From the NCBI RefSeq assembly GCF_042648505.1, contig NZ_JBHRXK010000001.1:744001-808000 (forward strand): a stretch of 64,000 bases of DNA, read 5' to 3'. Shown here piece by piece: positions 60,498 through 64,000 of the stretch. How positions within the stretch are numbered: position 1 is the stretch's first letter; every line of letters begins with the position of its first letter. The notes under the pieces are model-generated. The model worked only from the letters and a program-made list of their open reading frames with translations. It was not told the origin of the DNA and searched no databases. Made by a program: the position numbers and the translations under genes. Origin of the DNA: Lysobacter_L cavernae. GTDB taxonomy: Bacteria > Pseudomonadota > Gammaproteobacteria > Xanthomonadales > Xanthomonadaceae.

Positions 60498-62510
60498 TCA
60501 ACCAATCATGATCAGGCCGCCGCCGATCTGGTGCAGCGCGTCGGCCTTGACGTTGAGCATCGGTGCCTTCAGCGTGCCCATCGCCCCGCCTTCCAGCGAC
60601 AGCATCGCGTCCGAATGCACCTTGACGCTGGCACCGGCGCCCATGTCGACGGTGGCACCGGCCTTGATCTGGACCTGCACCTGGCCGTCGATCTTCACCG
60701 CGTTGGCGCCTGTCACGGTGATGTTGACGCCCTTGATCTGGATATCGCCGTTGCTCTTCATCACCAGGCTCGATGCGCCGGTGACCAGCTCGATCTCGGT
60801 GCCGGCGCTGAGCCTGAACTTCTTGCCGATGGTGCTGGTGCAGTTGTTGCCGACATCCAGCGAGTCGTCGTTGCCGACCTTGTGCTTTCGGTCGTGCTGC
60901 ACGTCCTCGCTCTGGTCGTGCTTCACGGTCAGCGTCTGGTCGTGGTCGACGGTGGCGAAATGGTCGTTTTCAACTTCCTCACGCAGGTCCTTCTGCGCGT
61001 GCACGAACAGCTCCTCGCTGCCCTTCTTGTCTTCGAAGCGGATCTCGTTGAAATCCTCGACACTGCCGCCCAGGCTGCGGCTGCGGATGCCACTGCGGGT
61101 CTTGTCGTCGGGCAACTTGAACGGCGCGGCATGATCGGCGTTGTAGACGCTGCCGATCACCAGCGGACGGTCCGGGTCGCCTTCCAGGAAACTGACCACC
61201 ACTTCCTGGCCGACGCGCGGCAGGCTCATCGCGCCCCAGCCCTTGCCCGCCCACGACGAGGCCACCCGCACCGGGCACGACGGTTTGGCGTTCGCACGCG
61301 TCGAGGTATTCCAGTGGAACGTCACCTGGATGCGGCCATGCTGATCGACGACGATGTCCTCGTCGGTGTCGCTGCCGGTCACCACCGCGGTCTGCAGGCC
61401 GGCGATGACCGGGCGCCGCGCCTGTGCCGGACTGCGGAAGGGCAGCTTGCTTTCGATGGCCTCGAACCGGCAGGAGAACGGCTCATCGCCTGCGTCACCG
61501 CCAGAGGCGTAGCCCGGGGCCTGCAGGTCGATATCGGTGGCGACCACCAGGTACTCCTGGTTGCACTCGCGCCGCGGGAAATCCTGCAACGCGAACAGTG
61601 CGCCGGCACTCAGACCACAGGCGGTGGCCTGGCCGCTGTAGCGCGACCGCTCTGCATTGCGCGCCTCGGCGCGCACCTGCGCGTAGCGCTTTCCGTCGGC
61701 TTCGATCAGGTGCCCACCGGGATAATCGAATGCGCTCAGCCCGCCGATCGCATGCAGGTCGCCGCTGTCGCCGATCTCCTCGTCCGCCGCCAGCGATACG
61801 CGTGGACGCAGCGGGTCGTAGTCGGTGAGCTGGTGGCGGGTGGTATGCAGCGCCCGCGCCAGCTGCCATTCACTGACCGATGCGTCCAGGCGATTGCCCT
61901 GCTGTGCCGGCGGCGCGTATGGCAGCGTCTCGAATCCGCGCGTGCGCGCGTGTGCACCCAGCGCATCGGCCAGCACCAGCGTATGCGCACTGGCGCTGTG
62001 GCTGAAGAAGTAATAGATACCTTCCTGTTCGAGCAGGCGGCTGATGAAGTTGAAATCGTCCTCGCGGTACTGCACGCAGTAGTCACGCTTCGGATAGTTT
62101 CCGCCCAGGCTCAGTTGCACATCGCCGTAGCCGATGTCACCGAGCACCGAGCGCACGATCTCCGGCACGCTCTTCTCGGTGAAGATGCGGCAATCCTGGC
62201 GCTGGGTCAGCAGCCACGGCTTGGGCACCAGCGTGATCGCCAGCACCGCGTAGCTGAGCTTGTCAATGACGGTGAAACCGGTTTGTGCGATATCGGCGAC
62301 GATGCCGTGGAACCAACGCTTGTAGCCATCCTGCGCGCTCAGCTGCACCGCCATCGGCGTGCCCAGCAGGCGGCGCAGGTCAGGCTGCGCCTGCTTGCAC
62401 AGCGCCGTGAGCCGGAACGAGAACAGCTGGCCGAGCTGCTCGTGCGCCTGCATCCGCCAGAACAGCAACTGGTCACCAAGGTCGGATTGCAGCGTGATCG
62501 TGCGCGCCAT
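60498..62510 (-). CDS. vgrG: Type VI secretion tip protein VgrG (TssI)
   Basis: 670 residues: gp27-like base (RRLLGTPMAVQLSAQDG, YYFFSHSASAHTLVLAD), OB-fold with the VgrG signature VRVASSWAGKGWGAMSLPRVGQEVVVSFLEGDPDRP (seen at about 415-450), and a gp5-like beta-helix spike of repeated VKxD units ending GGGLIMIG. The C-terminus stops at the spike, so no fused effector domain. It forms the puncturing tip carrying effectors or PAAR. Last residues are 5 bases from the next gene. Confidence 0.96.
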   Translation of the reverse strand: MARTITLQSDLGDQLLFWRMQAHEQLGQLFSFRLTALCKQAQPDLRRLLGTPMAVQLSAQDGYKRWFHGIVADIAQTGFTVIDKLSYAVLAITLVPKPWLLTQRQDCRIFTEKSVPEIVRSVLGDIGYGDVQLSLGGNYPKRDYCVQYREDDFNFISRLLEQEGIYYFFSHSASAHTLVLADALGAHARTRGFETLPYAPPAQQGNRLDASVSEWQLARALHTTRHQLTDYDPLRPRVSLAADEEIGDSGDLHAIGGLSAFDYPGGHLIEADGKRYAQVRAEARNAERSRYSGQATACGLSAGALFALQDFPRRECNQEYLVVATDIDLQAPGYASGGDAGDEPFSCRFEAIESKLPFRSPAQARRPVIAGLQTAVVTGSDTDEDIVVDQHGRIQVTFHWNTSTRANAKPSCPVRVASSWAGKGWGAMSLPRVGQEVVVSFLEGDPDRPLVIGSVYNADHAAPFKLPDDKTRSGIRSRSLGGSVEDFNEIRFEDKKGSEELFVHAQKDLREEVENDHFATVDHDQTLTVKHDQSEDVQHDRKHKVGNDDSLDVGNNCTSTIGKKFRLSAGTEIELVTGASSLVMKSNGDIQIKGVNITVTGANAVKIDGQVQVQIKAGATVDMGAGASVKVHSDAMLSLEGGAMGTLKAPMLNVKADALHQIGGGLIMIG

Positions 62511-62700
62511 CGTTCAGTCCAGGAAGTCAGTCGCCGCGCGTTGCGCCCGGATTGCGCTTGGCTGCGTCCAGACCGGCAACGCCGCGGCACCGACGGCAAC
62601 GCGATCCTCACACGGTGCTTCCGGTAAAAGGCGACATTGCGTCTCACGCGATGTGCAGGCTGCGATCAACGCAGACATCGCCCGGCATTGGCCCGCACCG

Positions 62701-64000
62701 TCATTTCAGCGCCAGCACCAGCCAGCCCTGCACCGGCAGCCCCCCTTCATTGCGCAGGATCACCGGCGCGATATCCACGGCCCCGAATCCCGCCTGCATT
62801 AGCGCTGCGTGTACATGCGCGCGGCCATGCCGATAGCGGCCACTGGCCCCCAGCTCCCATCGATCGCTCTCGTCATCCAGCACTTCGACGGTGAATGCCA
62901 GCCAGCCCCCTCGGCGCAAGGCGCCGTGCGCAGCCGCCGCCACTTCGTGCAGGTCGCCGAAGTACACCAGGGTATCGGCCGAGATCACCACGTCCCACGC
63001 CGCAGGCTGCGCGTGCAGATGTGCGGTGAGCTCACCGACCACCAGCTCATCGTAGCCACCGCGCTGCTGCGCCTTCTCGATCATTCCGCCTGACAGGTCC
63101 ACGCCCGCCAGGTGGCGCGCATGGGGGCGCAACAACGGCGCACACAGACCGGTGCCGCAGCCGGCATCGAGCACGTCCAACGCCGCGTGCGGCCTGCCCA
63201 GCCTGGCGGCCAGACCAGCGACCAATAGTTCGGGCGCGCGATAGTCCAGATTCCTCAGCAACTGCTCGTCGAAGCTCTCGGCAAAGCCGTCGAACACCTC
63301 GCGCACGTACGCATCGTCAGCGCGCGGCGGCGGCTCACCGCCACCGCAGGCGGCCAACATGTGGCGCGCCACCGCGTTGTCGGGGCTGCGTGACAACCAG
63401 GCCCGGTAGACCTCGCGTGCTTGTTCGTGGCGACCGAGCAGGTACAGCGCCGTGCCCTGCGCCTCCAAGGCGCGCAGGTTGCCGTTGTCCAGTTGCCAGG
63501 CATGGCCGAAGCACTCGGCCGACTGCTCCAGGTGCTCATGGCTCTGCGCGTGGTTGCGCAGGAACAACCCCAGCAGGTAGTGCCCGTGCGCAAAACCGGG
63601 CGCCTGCTGCAGCAATTGCGCATAGGCGATGAAGGCCTCGCCCGGCCGCGCCTGCGCCTCCAGCACGATCGCCAGATTGGCCAGCGCGTGGTGATGCGAC
63701 GGGCCGCAGGCCAGGGCGCGCCGGTAGCAGGCCTCGGCCTGCGCCAGACGGCCGCACTCCTTGTGCACGTTGCCCAGGTTGTTGTGCGCGTCGGGATATT
63801 CCGGTGCGAGCGCCAACGCGCGCTCGATCAGCGCAGTCGCCTCATCACTGCGGCCGCGCTGATGGCACAGCACACCGAGGAAATGCAGTGCGTCAGGGTG
63901 TTGCGGCTGCGTGGCCAGCAAGGTCTGGTAGCCGTGCTCGGCCGCGTCCAGCGCACCGTTGCGATGCGCCTGGATGGCCTGATCGAGCACCTGCGCCGGC
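62701..64000 (-). CDS. TPR-repeat SAM-dependent methyltransferase (5' end probably outside window)
   Basis: At least 429 residues; the frame stays open to the window edge, and the first in-window start is a GTG at 63990, so the true start may lie beyond 64000. The N-terminal half has about six TPR-like repeats (HPDALHFLGVLCHQRGRSDEA, YPDAHNNLGNVHKECGRLAQA). The C-terminal half is a class I methyltransferase with LDVLDAGCGTGLCAPLL, VDLSGGMIEKAQ and VISADTLVYFGDL. Same strand as vgrG, 190 bases upstream. Substrate unknown; protein or small-molecule methylation is possible. Confidence 0.88.
   Translation of the reverse strand, partial: PAQVLDQAIQAHRNGALDAAEHGYQTLLATQPQHPDALHFLGVLCHQRGRSDEATALIERALALAPEYPDAHNNLGNVHKECGRLAQAEACYRRALACGPSHHHALANLAIVLEAQARPGEAFIAYAQLLQQAPGFAHGHYLLGLFLRNHAQSHEHLEQSAECFGHAWQLDNGNLRALEAQGTALYLLGRHEQAREVYRAWLSRSPDNAVARHMLAACGGGEPPPRADDAYVREVFDGFAESFDEQLLRNLDYRAPELLVAGLAARLGRPHAALDVLDAGCGTGLCAPLLRPHARHLAGVDLSGGMIEKAQQRGGYDELVVGELTAHLHAQPAAWDVVISADTLVYFGDLHEVAAAAHGALRRGGWLAFTVEVLDDESDRWELGASGRYRHGRAHVHAALMQAGFGAVDIAPVILRNEGGLPVQGWLVLALK

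Overview
GC-rich gammaproteobacterial chromosome. Gene content points to the order Lysobacterales (Xanthomonadales): the queA-tgt-yajC-secD block, thrS-infC-rpmI-rplT-pheST-ihfA-merR, ftsY divergent from rsmD-coaD, mutY-yggX, a DUF6491 lipoprotein and a Xanthomonas-like Dxs. The species cannot be named from this. No IS element, integrase, CRISPR array or prophage was seen.

Region 1 (1-16.4 kb) is mostly housekeeping. It holds the tRNA queuosine/Sec block on the minus strand (queA, tgt, yajC, secD). Next is an Lrp/AsnC regulator divergent from a class III aminotransferase, with tandem palindromes between them, followed by upp. A TMEM43-like membrane protein is coupled to a metallo-beta-lactamase-fold enzyme, and a ferredoxin to a gamma-glutamyltransferase. 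Then come coaD-rsmD, ftsY, an AsmA-like gene, mutY, yggX and tRNA-Phe(GAA).

Region 2 (16.4-27.6 kb) is mixed: a LEA-type lipoprotein, an acyl-CoA dehydrogenase, an HNH endonuclease, an unrecognised linker protein, dxs, a large secreted M12-type metalloprotease and a TraB/GumN protein.

Region 3 (27.7-35.8 kb) is the translation operon on the minus strand, ending in merR and followed by tRNA-Pro(GGG). Its leaders hold several likely RNA control elements: a Thr-Thr-Ile mini-ORF plus terminator before thrS, a non-canonical ATC start on infC, a long hairpin before rpmI, and a terminator-like hairpin before pheS.

Region 4 (36-64 kb) is one long minus-strand type VI secretion operon. In transcription order it reads TPR-methyltransferase, vgrG, DUF6931-like, tagH (FHA), tssK, tssL (with OmpA domain), tssM, tagF, pppA phosphatase, ppkA kinase/formylglycine-enzyme-like fusion, a small membrane protein, tpsB, tpsA, tssA. 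Most junctions are short gaps or stop/start overlaps. The surprise is a complete two-partner (type Vb) secretion pair between ppkA and tssA: a POTRA/beta-barrel transporter and a 2630-residue hemagglutinin-like exoprotein built of about 21 in-frame 87-residue repeats. The exoprotein ends in an acidic CX8C tail. tssB, tssC, tssE, tssF, tssG, tssH, tssJ and hcp are not in the window and may lie beyond 64 kb.
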